A DNA stretch of 64,000 nt from Deltaproteobacteria bacterium (GTDB lineage Bacteria > Myxococcota_A > UBA796 > GCA-2862545): the NCBI GenBank assembly GCA_016938035.1, contig JAFGVK010000181.1, forward strand, positions 1 through 64,000. Direction: 5' to 3'. Of the stretch, positions 1 to 8,674 are shown piece by piece. Position numbers and translations under genes: made by a program. Numbering within the stretch: position 1 is the first letter of the stretch; every line of letters starts with the position of its first letter. Under the pieces are notes generated by a model, which searched no databases, was not told where the DNA came from, and saw nothing but the letters and a program-made list of their open reading frames with translations.

Positions 1-588
1 GGCGAAGACATCCGCTGCGGGCTGGATGTCGGCGGTGGCGAAGCGCTCGGGGGCCATGTAGGGCAGCGAGCCCACCATCATGTTCGTCGCGGTGTGGGCC
101 TCGCGATCGCCCTGCTCGGAGCGGGCGATGCCGAAGTCGAGCAGCTTGACCTGCCCGTGGGTGCCGAGGCGGATGTTGGAGGGCTTGATGTCCCGATGGA
201 CGAGGCAGAGCGCCTCCCAGGCGCTGTACAGGGCGTCTGCGACCTGACCGATGACCTGGAGCAGGGCACGGGACGGGAGGGGCGCCTCCCCTGTGAAGCA
301 GGCGTCGAGGTCCTGGCCCTCGACGTACTCGGTGACCAGGGCGACCCTCCCCTCCATCACGGTCATGTCGTGGACCCCGAGGACGACGGGGTGCTGGAGG
401 CGGGCGAGCATCCGCCCCTCGTCGCGCAGGCGCTCGACCGACTGGCTGGCGGGGGCCAGGCCGGAGCGGAGCATCTTCACCGCGACCACCTGGGTGAGGC
501 CGCCGGTGGTGGTCATGTCGGCGCGATAGACCTCGCCGAAGCCGCCGGCACCCAGACAGGTGTGGAAATGGAAGGTACGGGTGTCCAT
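1..588 (-). CDS. Ser/Thr protein kinase, N-terminal part, cut by window edge
   Basis: The reverse strand from the ATG at 588 stays open to base 1 (196 codons), so the C-terminus lies outside the window. It reads as a Hanks-type kinase domain: glycine loop GAGGFGEVY at residues 13-21, the ATP lysine in VAVKML near 39, catalytic loop HRDIKPSN near 133, DFG near 151 and the P+1 signature APER near 179. The family phosphorylates Ser/Thr of partner proteins; in myxobacteria such kinases often carry TM and sensor domains after the kinase, which cannot be seen here. A good sigma-70-like promoter lies about 50 bases upstream. Substrate unknown. Confidence 0.93.
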   Translation of the reverse strand, partial: MDTRTFHFHTCLGAGGFGEVYRADMTTTGGLTQVVAVKMLRSGLAPASQSVERLRDEGRMLARLQHPVVLGVHDMTVMEGRVALVTEYVEGQDLDACFTGEAPLPSRALLQVIGQVADALYSAWEALCLVHRDIKPSNIRLGTHGQVKLLDFGIARSEQGDREAHTATNMMVGSLPYMAPERFATADIQPAADVFA

Positions 589-635
589 GTCGCTCTTTCC
601 CCTGGGCTGGCCCTCGTCGATGGTCGTTGACGTGA

Positions 636-664
636 AGTGTACACGTGTCCATGGGGAGTCACAA
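636..664 (-). promoter_or_regulatory. Sigma-70-like promoter of the partial kinase gene
   Basis: On the reverse strand TTGTGA (664-659) is followed after exactly 17 bases by TACACT (641-636), close to the -35/-10 consensus. Transcription would start near 629, about 40 bases before the kinase ATG at 588. The spacer holds a GTGTACAC-like palindrome that could be an operator. Confidence 0.55.
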
Positions 665-821
665 GTGAGATCCCTCACAGCTCATGGGGCGGTGCATGAC
701 GGTGTCTTGCGTGGGCTCACAATCCTCGGGGACAGCAGGTCCCGAGGAACCAGACGCTCGGGACACGTCTATTGTCGCGCTCCAACGCATGGAAAGCAGA
801 TGGCGGGTCAGGGAGCCCCGC

Positions 822-1103
822 TCATGGTGCCCGGTACAGCACCCGTCGTCCCCTGGGTGCGGCGAGGAGCAGACCTCGACGGAGGAGCTCTGCGATCACC
901 CGCTGCGCGGTCCGCGCCGACACGCCGAGCACCTCGCACACCGCCTCTCTCCCGACCTGCCCCCGGGCGACCACCAACCGGAGCACCGCCTGCTCCCGCT
1001 CGCCGAGCGCCTCACCGGCGTCCGCCCACACCGGCCTGCGGTACCGCGTCGCCGAGCCCGACCCGATGACCTCGACGAGGTGCGCAACGACAACTATTCC
1101 CAC
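822..1103 (-). CDS. Small winged-helix/HTH protein (93 aa)
   Basis: A 93-residue reading frame starting at GTG 1103; an in-frame TGA lies just upstream, so it cannot be longer. The stretch from about residue 33 (EREQAVLRLVVARGQVG) through SARTAQRVIAELLRRGLL has the pattern of a winged helix-turn-helix DNA-binding domain. The piece VIGSGSATRYRR resembles the linker before the C-terminal winged helix of AlbA/AAA_4-type regulators, so this may be a surviving C-terminal domain of a longer protein. No clear ribosome binding site was seen. Its start region overlaps a cluster of CGACAACTA motifs that could be its own operator. Confidence 0.4.
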   Translation of the reverse strand: MGIVVVAHLVEVIGSGSATRYRRPVWADAGEALGEREQAVLRLVVARGQVGREAVCEVLGVSARTAQRVIAELLRRGLLLAAPRGRRVLYRAP

Positions 1104-1145
1104 CCCTCAGCGACAACTAGATTTCCCCACCGGGTGTAGTTGTCG
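1088..1145. promoter_or_regulatory. Triple CGACAACTA motif, possible operator
   Basis: CGACAACTA occurs at 1088-1096 and 1111-1119, and its exact reverse complement TAGTTGTCG at 1137-1145. Three perfect 9-mers in 58 bases lie just upstream of, and overlapping, the start of the small winged-helix ORF. The arrangement looks like a regulator binding region; no binding partner is proven. Confidence 0.45.
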
Positions 1146-1380
1146 TCGGGCGCGAGCCAGTCAGTCGCGACGCACCTCCTGCTCGGACCTGAACGCCCAT
1201 CCGATCGGGCGCAGAAGCCCCCGCCGGAGGCATCCGCCCGTCCGTCGCCCGCATGCAATGCGGCTCGCCGAAGTGAGCGTCAGGCCGGGGTGCGCCCGGA
1301 GCAGCCCGGAGCCACGCACAGGGGGTCCCGCGGAGCGGGGAACCCGAGCATGGCGAGGACTGCGAGGACCGCACGGTCAA

Positions 1381-1520
1381 GGCTCGGCCAAACGGATCCT
1401 GGGCTGGTTCGGGCAAAGTGATCCTGCTTCGCGCGGAATCCGGCCGCCACGCCAGCTCGGCCAAGGTGATCCTCAGCTCGTCAACTCCCCCAACACCCCA
1501 GCTCGGGCAAAGTGATCCTG
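1381..1520. repeat. Four direct repeats, IS21-type element end
   Basis: Four copies of a 21-bp unit of the form (A/G)G(C/T)TCGG(C/G)CAAA(G)TGATCCTG lie at about 1381-1401, 1406-1426, 1454-1474 and 1500-1520. The fourth and second are almost identical; the first and third are more worn. IS21 elements are known to carry multiple repeats at their ends, and the istB remnant lies immediately inward and is oriented with its 3' end towards these repeats, as expected for the right end. Confidence 0.65.
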
Positions 1521-1704
1521 ATCTGGCTCATCCACCACTGGGGGATGAAGCTCTGCTTCATCCCCATGACAGCCGTGAACCCGACCCCGAACGGAAGGCA
1601 GGGCTCGCCGGGGGCCCCTGCACGGACCGAAGGCACGGAAGGGGGGGGCGGGCCTTGCCGACGGGTGGGACCGGGTTGCCAGGCGTCTCACCCGACCTGG
1701 GGCG

Positions 1705-2240
1705 TCAGGGGGTCGCTCGACTCGGTCCTTCTTCCCGATAGGAGCGGCCCTGCAGTCGGATGCGGTGCACGTGGTGATGCAGGCGATCGAGCGCGGCACT
1801 CGCCAGGAGGGGGTCGTGGAACGGGGGGAACCACTCCTCCTTGCTGCGGTTCGTCGTCACCACCAGGGAGCCTCGCTCGTAGCGTCCACGGATCAGGTCG
1901 TAGAGGTCCAGCGGCTCCTCGTCCCGCAGGGGGCGGAGGCCGACGTCATCGACAATCAGCACGTCAGCGCCCAGGTCGTGGTGCAGTCGGCGGTCCCGGG
2001 TCCCGTCGCCGCGACAAGAAGTCCTCCGCGTTGATGAACAGGGCCGAGTGGCCCCGCATCACCGCCCGGTGCCCCAGGGCCTGGGCCAGGTGGCTCTTGC
2101 CCATCCCGGACTCGCCCTCGAACTGAGCCAGGCCACACACATCCGGGGCCTTCCCCCTTCTCACGAGCACGCTCGCCCATGGCCCCCGTCGCCGCCCACA
2201 GCGCAGCATGATCGCGAGCACGGGTCACCGTGGCCACGGC
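1705..2240 (-). pseudogene. istB, IS21-type transposition ATPase, frameshifted relic
   Basis: Two reverse frames together give an IstB-like AAA+ ATPase. The upstream frame (2221 to about 2010) has the Walker A motif GESGMGKSHLAQALG and FINAEDFL; the downstream frame (about 2000 to 1705) has the Walker B motif LIVDDVGLRPL, the GSLVVTTNRS sensor and a typical C-terminus. The frame changes between 1962 and 2020, and the N-terminal domain that should precede Walker A cannot be recognised. No istA transposase is present. The element therefore cannot move by itself. Family IstB proteins help the IstA transposase choose target DNA. Confidence 0.75.
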
Positions 2241-3109
2241 GGTGCTCGCCGGTGGTTCCGGTCACGAAGCCCCTCAAGGTGTGGGGCCCCGCCCCCATCG
2301 TGTTGGACCCCGCCTGGCTGATGGCGGATATGCAGCGGCCTAGCCGGTCTACGCGCACCCCTCACGCGCCGCCGGGGTTCGACATACCACTCCCGGTATG
2401 TCCATTGGTTCATCAACATACCGTAGAACCAACGCGGACTATGCTAAACTGTGTCTCCACCCGTGGGGGCTCCAAGGCACCGTATCCAACCGGAGGTTCA
2501 GGGAGGGCTCGCATGTGCCACGAGGAACGGTGGCCATGATCATCGCTTGGCCCGAGGTCTGCTCACCGCGTGCCGTGCTGGCGGAGGGAGAGGGTGCTGC
2601 CTGGGCGATGAGAGACGAATTGCCGTCAGCCTGATGGCCGCCGCCAAGGGGGCCTCGCCCTCCCTCGCCTCCCCCCTTGGGGTCGGGGACTGCGTCCCCC
2701 CCAATCCCCCCCTGCTGGGGGCTCGCTGCCCCCTCTCCCCCTGCGTGATCGGGCGCTGTCCCCGTGCCGGAGGCCCCCCGCATGACCCACTTGGGCGAGA
2801 CGATGATCAGGGCCCTGGACGAGACGGAGGACAAGCTCCTCCTCGGCGGTCGCGGGCTGGGCGCCGGGGGATCGCCCTCGCCAAGCGGAGGCCAACGAGG
2901 GTGGTGGGCCTCGGTCAACCCGCGCGGCGCAGCGCGGAGGCGCAAGCGGCCAGGCGCGGGAGGGCAGCCCTGGCCCCCTACGAGCTCGCGCGAGGCCCCC
3001 GGTGATCGCCGCACGCCTCACGGCGCCGGAGGAGGAGGCACCTCGTCCGGGTAGTGCCTCCCCTGCCCCGCTGCTAAGGTAGACGCTCTCTCATCCCAAG
3101 GAACAGACG
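2222..3109. other. Non-coding stretch between IS relic and transporter
   Basis: About 890 bases with no reading frame that I can support on either strand. The first part is probably decayed mobile-element sequence. The stretch 2640-2760 has runs of C and G and simple-sequence character. A cluster of short inverted repeats lies at 2383-2432 (listed separately). A ribosome binding site, AAGGAACAGACG, precedes the transporter ATG at 3110. Confidence 0.5.
2383..2432. repeat. Interlocked short inverted repeats
   Basis: CATACC (2383-2388) pairs with GGTATG (2395-2400), which can also pair with a second CATACC (2417-2422). TTGGTTC (2405-2411) pairs with GAACCAA (2426-2432). The sequence just after it is locally AT-richer (TATGCTAAACT near 2440), so this may be an old promoter/operator or a mobile-element end. 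No gene follows it. Confidence 0.4.
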
Positions 3110-4483
3110 ATGGCCATGACCCGCGCCCACTGGGGCTCTCGCCTAGGATTCGTGCTCGCCGCCTCTGGATCGGCGGTGGGCTTGGGGAACCTGTGGAAGT
3201 TCCCCTACGTCACCTGGGAGAACCAGGGGGGCGCCTTCGTGCTGGTCTACCTCGCGGCGGTGGTGCTCCTCGGGGTCCCGATCATGACGGCCGAGATCCT
3301 GGTGGGCCGCAGGGCACAGCTCTCGCCGGTGCCGGCCTTCGAGAAGCTGGGCGGCGGCGGGTGGAGCGCTGTGGGGTGGCTTGGGGTCGCGGCGGGGGGG
3401 GTCATCCAGTCCTACTACATGGTCATCGCCGGGTGGAGCCTGTGGTCCTTCTACCAGTGCGCCGGCTGGTCTCTAGGTGGGTACACCAGCCCCGCCGACG
3501 GCGCCTTTGGCGAGTTTCTGGCGAACGCGCCCCTCCAGCTCTCGCTCACCGCCACCTTCACCCTCGCGACCGCCTACATCGTCTGGCGAGGGATCGGCGG
3601 CGGGATCGAGACCGCCACCAAGATCATGATGCCGCTGTTGCTAGCCATTCTCCTCTATCTGCTCGGCACCGCCCTGCTGATGGACGGCAGAGACCAGGCC
3701 CTGCGGATGTTGTTCCTCCCCGATTTTTCTACCCTGAGGGCCTCCAGCCTGCTGGAGGCCGTCGGGCAGGCGTTCTTCTCGCTCTCCCTGGGCTTGGGGG
3801 CGATGATCACCTACGGCTCCTACATCTCCAAGGAGGAGTCGATCTTCCGCTCCTCTGTCGCGGTGGTAGCGCTGGACACGGCGGTCGCCCTGATCGCCGC
3901 GGTGGCGATGTTCACCATCATCTTCTCGGTGGAGGGCCTCTCAGAGAGCCTCTCCGGCTCCACGGTGGGGATGCTGTTTGTGACCCTGCCCGAGCTGTTC
4001 TACACCCAGATGCCCGGTGGCGTGCTCCTCGCCCCCGCCTTCTACGTGTTGGTGGCCGCCGCGGCCCTGTCGTCGACCATCTCCCTCGGCGAGGTGGTGG
4101 TGTCCCTGTTCATCGACAGGATGGGCTGGACCAGGGGTAAGGCCACCTTGGTCGCGACCGGCGTGGTCTTCCTGGGCTCGATCCTCGCGGCCCTCTCGGT
4201 GGGGGCGGTCCCGGCCCTGTCGAGCTTCGAGCTGTTCGCGGGCAAGGCGGGGGTGCTGTCCACCCTCGACCACGTCGCCGCCAACCTGCTCCTCCCCCTG
4301 GGGGGGCTGGGGACCACCGTCTTCGTCGGCTGGTTCCTCGGGCGCGAGGACGTGCGCGAGGAGCTGGGCGCGTTCGGCCAGAGCGCGGTGTTCAGCGTGT
4401 GGCTGTGGCTGGTGCGCGTGGTGGCCCCGGTGGCGATCACCGCGCTGCTGATCGCGGTCTTCATGGGGAAGGACTTCTCCTGA
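3110..4483 (+). CDS. Sodium-dependent (neurotransmitter:sodium symporter family) transporter
   Basis: A 457-residue polytopic membrane protein. The N-terminus WGSRLGFVLAASGSAVGLGN followed by LWKFPYVTWENQGGAF is the signature TM1 region of the bacterial NSS/SNF family (TnaT, MhsT, LeuT), where the unwound GSAVGLGN segment binds sodium and substrate. The length fits the family (about 450, 11-12 TM). It would import an amino acid or related compound with sodium across the inner membrane. The substrate cannot be told from sequence. The start is set by the AAGGAACAGACG ribosome binding site. No operon partner is obvious; the next gene begins 140 bases downstream. Confidence 0.95.
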   Translation: MAMTRAHWGSRLGFVLAASGSAVGLGNLWKFPYVTWENQGGAFVLVYLAAVVLLGVPIMTAEILVGRRAQLSPVPAFEKLGGGGWSAVGWLGVAAGGVIQSYYMVIAGWSLWSFYQCAGWSLGGYTSPADGAFGEFLANAPLQLSLTATFTLATAYIVWRGIGGGIETATKIMMPLLLAILLYLLGTALLMDGRDQALRMLFLPDFSTLRASSLLEAVGQAFFSLSLGLGAMITYGSYISKEESIFRSSVAVVALDTAVALIAAVAMFTIIFSVEGLSESLSGSTVGMLFVTLPELFYTQMPGGVLLAPAFYVLVAAAALSSTISLGEVVVSLFIDRMGWTRGKATLVATGVVFLGSILAALSVGAVPALSSFELFAGKAGVLSTLDHVAANLLLPLGGLGTTVFVGWFLGREDVREELGAFGQSAVFSVWLWLVRVVAPVAITALLIAVFMGKDFS

Positions 4484-4495
4484 TCACACACCTCT

Positions 4496-4509
4496 GATCA
4501 GGCCTGATC
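4496..4509. repeat. 14-bp perfect palindrome after the transporter gene
   Basis: GATCAGGCCTGATC reads the same on both strands, 12 bases after the transporter stop. There is no T-run, so it is a weak terminator candidate at best, or an operator for the kinase gene downstream. Confidence 0.35.
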
Positions 4510-4623
4510 CGCCGGCCCTCCCGAGGTCAGCCCCTGTACACGCCACCCGGGAGCGGCTGGCCCTGAGGCGCGGTTCTGAGCATAGGGTCCAGTCAGCCCT
4601 GCCCCGGCCCGTCAAGACGTTGG

Positions 4624-6078
4624 ATGCCGCCCATAAGTTCCGAGCCCAAGACGCCGCTCCCACAGCTGATCAGCGACCGCTACGAGCCCATCGGCAAGCT
4701 CGGCGAGGGCGGCATGGCCGAGGTCTGGCTGTGCGAGAAGCACGGGATGGCCGGCTTCCGGCGCAGGGTGGTCCTCAAATTCCTCAAGCCTGACGACGCC
4801 CGCGACCCCGAGTTCATCGAGATGTTTGTGGACGAGGCCCAGGTGGGCGCCCTCCTCGACCACCCGAACATCCCTCGGGTGGAGGAGCTCGGAGAGCAGG
4901 CCGGCATACCGTTCATGGTGCAGGAATTTGTCGACGGCCCCAGCCTGCACCAGATCCTCAAGGCGAGCAAGGATCCCCTCGACCAGCGCTTCGTGGCCCA
5001 GGTCATCGCCGACGTGGCACGCGCCCTGCACTACGCCCACGAGGCCAGGGGACGGGACGGCAGGCCCCTGAACCTGGTCCACCGCGACGTGTCCCCCACG
5101 AACATCCTGGTGGCGGCGAAGGGGCAGGTGAAGCTCATCGACTTCGGCGTGGCCAAGTTCGAGCAGCGGGACACAAAGACCCAGGCCGGCCAGCTCAAGG
5201 GGAAGATCCGCTACATGTCGCCGGAGTTCTTCCGAGGCAACGCGAGCCACAAGTCCGACCTCTTCGCCCTCGGGGTGACCTTCTACGCCCTGCTGGTAGG
5301 CCAGCAGGCCTGGGCCGCCACCGCGACCTTCGCCGAGCGGCAGGCTTACCAGCGCCCCAGCGAGCTGCGACCGGACGTCGCGCCGGGGCTCCAGGCCCTG
5401 GTGATGCAGCTCCTCGCGGAGAACCCCGACGACCGCCCCCGCAGCGGCACCGATCTCGCGGAGCGCCTGGAGCACTGGCTCGACACCCACGGGGGCAAGC
5501 TCTCTGCCGACGACATCGCCGCGGTGGTGCGCGCGCTGTTCCCCCGCCCGAATTGGCGGCGATTCCAGGCCACCGCCACCTCGGGCTCCTTCCTTGAGAC
5601 CTTCTCGGGCTCGACCCAGCTCCCGCAGTCGACCTCGGCACACCTCACCTCCTCTCAGCACACGATGACTCAGGTGCACCTCCTCCCCCCCTCGGTGGTG
5701 CGACTGGCGGTGGTGTCCCTGGTGGTGATCGCCATGGGGATGATCGCCCTCATCGCCCTGTGGGTGGTCGGCCCGGAGAGGGAGCGCACAGCGCCCGCAG
5801 AGCACACCGCCCAGCTCGACGCCGACGCCTCCCTGGCGGCGCTCCTAGACAAGGCGGAGGCTGCCCTGGAGCGGGGGGATCACGCCGAGACCTCCAGCCA
5901 CCTGCGGGCGTCGGAGCGCCTCGATGCCACCGACGCAGACCTGATGAGCCGTCAGGAGAGCCTGCGCGGACGCCTGAAGGTCAGCACGCAGGTGGCGGTC
6001 ATCGAGCGCCTGATCGAGACCGACGCCTCCAAGGCGCTGGACCGGGCGCTGGCGCTCGACGCCGAATACCCCGGCTAA
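4624..6078 (+). CDS. Ser/Thr protein kinase with TM segment, ended by an in-frame TAA
   Basis: A 484-residue product. The kinase domain (about 20-290) shows GEGGMAEVW, the ATP lysine in RRVVLKFL, HRDVSPTNI (the myxobacterial form of the HRDxKPxN loop), DFG in LIDFGVAKF and the P+1 motif MSPEFF. A TM helix lies near residues 355-378 (VRLAVVSLVVIAMGMIALIA), so the kinase faces the cytoplasm and the C-terminal part the periplasm. After the TM, residues 395-484 look like helical repeats. The TAA at 6076-6078 cuts the frame just after LDAEYPG, and the same frame continues at once with VEVAALIGRIQ and a PEGA domain, so the gene was probably one longer kinase-PEGA protein. No strong ribosome binding site precedes the ATG at 4624. 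Confidence 0.92.
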   Translation: MPPISSEPKTPLPQLISDRYEPIGKLGEGGMAEVWLCEKHGMAGFRRRVVLKFLKPDDARDPEFIEMFVDEAQVGALLDHPNIPRVEELGEQAGIPFMVQEFVDGPSLHQILKASKDPLDQRFVAQVIADVARALHYAHEARGRDGRPLNLVHRDVSPTNILVAAKGQVKLIDFGVAKFEQRDTKTQAGQLKGKIRYMSPEFFRGNASHKSDLFALGVTFYALLVGQQAWAATATFAERQAYQRPSELRPDVAPGLQALVMQLLAENPDDRPRSGTDLAERLEHWLDTHGGKLSADDIAAVVRALFPRPNWRRFQATATSGSFLETFSGSTQLPQSTSAHLTSSQHTMTQVHLLPPSVVRLAVVSLVVIAMGMIALIALWVVGPERERTAPAEHTAQLDADASLAALLDKAEAALERGDHAETSSHLRASERLDATDADLMSRQESLRGRLKVSTQVAVIERLIETDASKALDRALALDAEYPG

Positions 6079-6117
6079 GTCGAGGTCGCCGCCCTCATCG
6101 GCCGCATCCAGTCCACC

Positions 6118-6585
6118 ATGAAGCAGCCCACCTCAGCCGCCCGGGTGGTGGAGGCGCCTGCGCGGCCCGCCGGCCCCGCCCCGGCCGCCGACACCCCCTC
6201 GGAGCTCACCGTGCAGGGCAGCCCCCGTGGCGCCGTGGTCCTCCTCGACGGCGGTCCGCTCGGGACCCTACCCCTGAGTCACGCGCTCGAGGCGGGCACC
6301 CACACCGTGTCCGTGCAGCGCGAGGGCTTCGCCTCCTACAGCCAGGAGATCACCCTCCGCCCCGGCGCCTCGCTGGCGATACAGGTGGCGCTGGCCGCTG
6401 TGCCCGCCCCCGAGGAGGCTTCGGCCCCCACCCGCCTGGACGCCGCACCGGCCGAGGACTGGCGTCCCGCCCGCCTGGGCAGCGAGGACGCCGGCGCCAG
6501 CGCGCTCCGGGACCCCTTCGCCGCTGAGGCACAGGGCGCCGCCACCCCGAGCGAGAAGCTCGCCGACCCCTTCGCGAACCCCTGA
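6118..6585 (+). CDS. PEGA-domain tail, in frame with the preceding kinase
   Basis: This 155-residue frame (open from 6079, first ATG at 6118) is in the same phase as the kinase and is separated from it only by the TAA at 6076-6078. Residues about 27-95 form a PEGA domain (SELTVQGSPRGAVVLLDGGP, then GTHTVSVQREGF), a periplasmic beta-rich module common at the C-terminus of myxobacterial kinases and lipoproteins. It has no signal peptide and no ribosome binding site at 6118, so it is unlikely to be a functional separate gene. It is either the detached tail of a pseudogenised kinase, the product of stop-codon readthrough, or the result of a sequence error. Confidence 0.6.
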   Translation: MKQPTSAARVVEAPARPAGPAPAADTPSELTVQGSPRGAVVLLDGGPLGTLPLSHALEAGTHTVSVQREGFASYSQEITLRPGASLAIQVALAAVPAPEEASAPTRLDAAPAEDWRPARLGSEDAGASALRDPFAAEAQGAATPSEKLADPFANP

Positions 6586-6617
6586 TGCCCCCGACTCTCC
6601 CACAGACGGAGCTCCCT

Positions 6618-7919
6618 ATGAAGTCACCGTGGCCCGCGCTGGCGCTCCTCGCGCTCGCGGCCTGTCAGCAGCCGACCCTGCCCGACGTGGAGGGAGATCC
6701 CCTCTTCGACGGCGGCGACGGGCTCACCGCCTCCTTCGACCGCGTCGTCAGCGGCGAGATCACCGAGGACCTCACCCTCGACGCCGAGGAGCCCTGGATC
6801 CTCGACGGCCGGGTGGTGGTCACCGACGGCGCGACCCTCACCGTCGAGGCCGGGGCGACCGTCTACGGCAACCCGGTGACCCGGGGCACGCTGGTGATCG
6901 GCCAGGGCTCCCGCATCGTCGCCGAGGGCACGGCGGCCCAGCCCATCGTCTTCACCTCCCCCCGGGCCCGCGGGGCACGGCGGGCCGGCGACTGGGGCGG
7001 CCTAGTGCTCAACGGCTACGCGCCGGTCAACAACTGCGAGGGCACGCCCTGCACCGCCCAGGGCGAGGCGGAGACCGGCACCTACGGGGGGAGCGACCCC
7101 GAGGACGACTCCGGGGTGCTCCGCTACGTGCGCGTCGAGTTCGCCGGCGCCCTGGTCGACACCGAGAACGAGCTCAACGGCATCTCCTTCCAGGGGGTCG
7201 GGAGCGGCACCGCCGTAGACTACATCCAGCTCCACGAGACCTCCGACGACGGCATCGAGTTCTTCGGGGGCACGGTGGACGTCCGGCACGTGGTCATCAC
7301 CGGCGCCGGCGACGACTCCCTCGACTGGACCTACGGCTGGCGGGGACGCGCTCAGTACGTCGCCATCCAGCCTCACCCGGGCAGCGGCGACCGCGGCATA
7401 GAGGCGGACAACAGCGGCTCCTCCATGGACGCCCTGCCCCGCTCCGCCCCGGTCATCGCCAACCTGACCATGGCCGGCCACGAGGGAAGCGGCATCGGGA
7501 TGAACCTCCGCCGCGGCACCGGCGCGGGGATCTTCAACAGCATCCTCACCGGCTACGACGTCTGCCTAGACATCGACGACGACCCCACCTGGGCCAACGG
7601 CCTCACCGATCCGGAGACCCTGTCGGGGGACCTGATCGTCGCCGGCTCCTGGCTCGACTGCCCCGCCCTGGGCTCGACGAGCACCTGGAACGCGGTCACC
7701 GTCGAGGACTTCCTCGCCATGAACCAGGCGAACGTCTACCAGGCGCCGCTGCTGGCCGACGGACAGGACGCTGACTCCCCCGAGTGGACCCCCACCGCCG
7801 CCGGCACCGACACCGGCGCCCTCGCCCTCGAGGACGAGTTCTTCGAGATCACTGACTTCGTCGGCGCCATCGGCGACGATGACTGGACCACCGGCTGGAC
7901 GCAGAGCGGGACAGACTGA
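6618..7919 (+). CDS. Secreted lipoprotein with right-handed beta-helix
   Basis: A 433-residue protein. ATG 6618 is preferred over 6585 because it gives a clean lipoprotein signal peptide MKSPWPALALLALAAC with the lipobox cysteine at 16. The mature part repeats strand-turn units (TVEAGATVYGN, GSRIVAEGTAAQPIVFTS, DDGIEFFGGTVDVRHVVITG, GDDSLDWTYGWRG) typical of parallel beta-helix / PbH1 proteins that are exported in Bacteroidetes and Myxococcota. No catalytic residues can be assigned. It lies 32 bases after the kinase-PEGA frame and overlaps the next gene by 1 base (TGATG), so it is part of the run 4624-10040 and may act with it at the envelope. Confidence 0.75.
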   Translation: MKSPWPALALLALAACQQPTLPDVEGDPLFDGGDGLTASFDRVVSGEITEDLTLDAEEPWILDGRVVVTDGATLTVEAGATVYGNPVTRGTLVIGQGSRIVAEGTAAQPIVFTSPRARGARRAGDWGGLVLNGYAPVNNCEGTPCTAQGEAETGTYGGSDPEDDSGVLRYVRVEFAGALVDTENELNGISFQGVGSGTAVDYIQLHETSDDGIEFFGGTVDVRHVVITGAGDDSLDWTYGWRGRAQYVAIQPHPGSGDRGIEADNSGSSMDALPRSAPVIANLTMAGHEGSGIGMNLRRGTGAGIFNSILTGYDVCLDIDDDPTWANGLTDPETLSGDLIVAGSWLDCPALGSTSTWNAVTVEDFLAMNQANVYQAPLLADGQDADSPEWTPTAAGTDTGALALEDEFFEITDFVGAIGDDDWTTGWTQSGTD

Positions 7920-8674
7920 TGCGCTACCTCACCTTGCTCTGGCTGGCCCTCGCGCCGGCCGCCCTCGCCCAGGACGGCGATTTCGACTCCGCCAAGGCGC
8001 TGTACCAGGCGGGCGTGCAGAAGTACGACGCCGGCAGTGTCGACGAGGCCATCGCCCTCTGGGAGCGGGCCTTCGAGATGTCACCCGTTCCGGGCATCAT
8101 GTACAACATCGCCTTCGCCCATGACGAGCGCGGCGACAGCCAGCAGGCCCTCGAGGCGTGGCGCGCCTACCTCGAGGTCGCACCGGAGGCGGATCAGGCG
8201 AAGACCCGGACCCGCATCCGCGAGCTGGAGCTGATCACCGCAGCGCTGAGCGCCCCCGCCCAGGGGGTCCAGCAGCCCCCTCCCCCTGCGGTCCCCGTAC
8301 CCGACAGCAGCCCCCTCGCCGAGGTCCCCGCGGCCGGCCTCGGCAGAGGCGTCACCGTCGCGGCCCTCGGGCTGAGCTCCCTGGGGAGCCTGGGCGGCGG
8401 CAGCTACATGGCGCTCCACGCCTGGCAGCGCGCGGTCACCGCGGCCGAGCTCGGCTGCGTGACCTCCGGGGGCGCGACCCTGTGCGACGCGGACACCCAG
8501 GCCCGCCTCGACGAGGAGCGGGGGACCTGGACCGCCGGCTCCGCGCTCGCGGGCGCGGGCGTCCTCCTCGGCGCCGCCGCGGTGATGACCGCGCGCGCTA
8601 GCGAGGGCGACGAGCCCGATGCGGTGTCCCTCATCCTCCAGCCCACGGGAGCGGCACTCCATGCGCGGTTCTGA
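7919..8674 (+). CDS. Exported TPR protein
   Basis: A 251-residue protein with signal peptide MRYLTLLWLALAPAALA. Residues 20-110 hold TPR units (SAKALYQAGVQKYDAGSVDE, then PGIMYNIAFAHDERGDSQQA) like those in myxobacterial periplasmic TPR proteins found beside Ser/Thr kinases. A proline-rich linker near 115-140 is followed by two hydrophobic stretches (about 143-168 and 203-223) that could be membrane segments. Its ATG overlaps the stop of the upstream lipoprotein gene and its own end overlaps the next start by 14 bases, so translation is probably coupled. A scaffold role at the envelope is inferred. Confidence 0.75.
   Translation: MRYLTLLWLALAPAALAQDGDFDSAKALYQAGVQKYDAGSVDEAIALWERAFEMSPVPGIMYNIAFAHDERGDSQQALEAWRAYLEVAPEADQAKTRTRIRELELITAALSAPAQGVQQPPPPAVPVPDSSPLAEVPAAGLGRGVTVAALGLSSLGSLGGGSYMALHAWQRAVTAAELGCVTSGGATLCDADTQARLDEERGTWTAGSALAGAGVLLGAAAVMTARASEGDEPDAVSLILQPTGAALHARF

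Noticed and set aside
2640-3050. Possible gene before the sodium symporter (frames on both strands)
   Set aside because: Codon use and composition look random, with C and G runs, and no frame shows a domain or a start signal.
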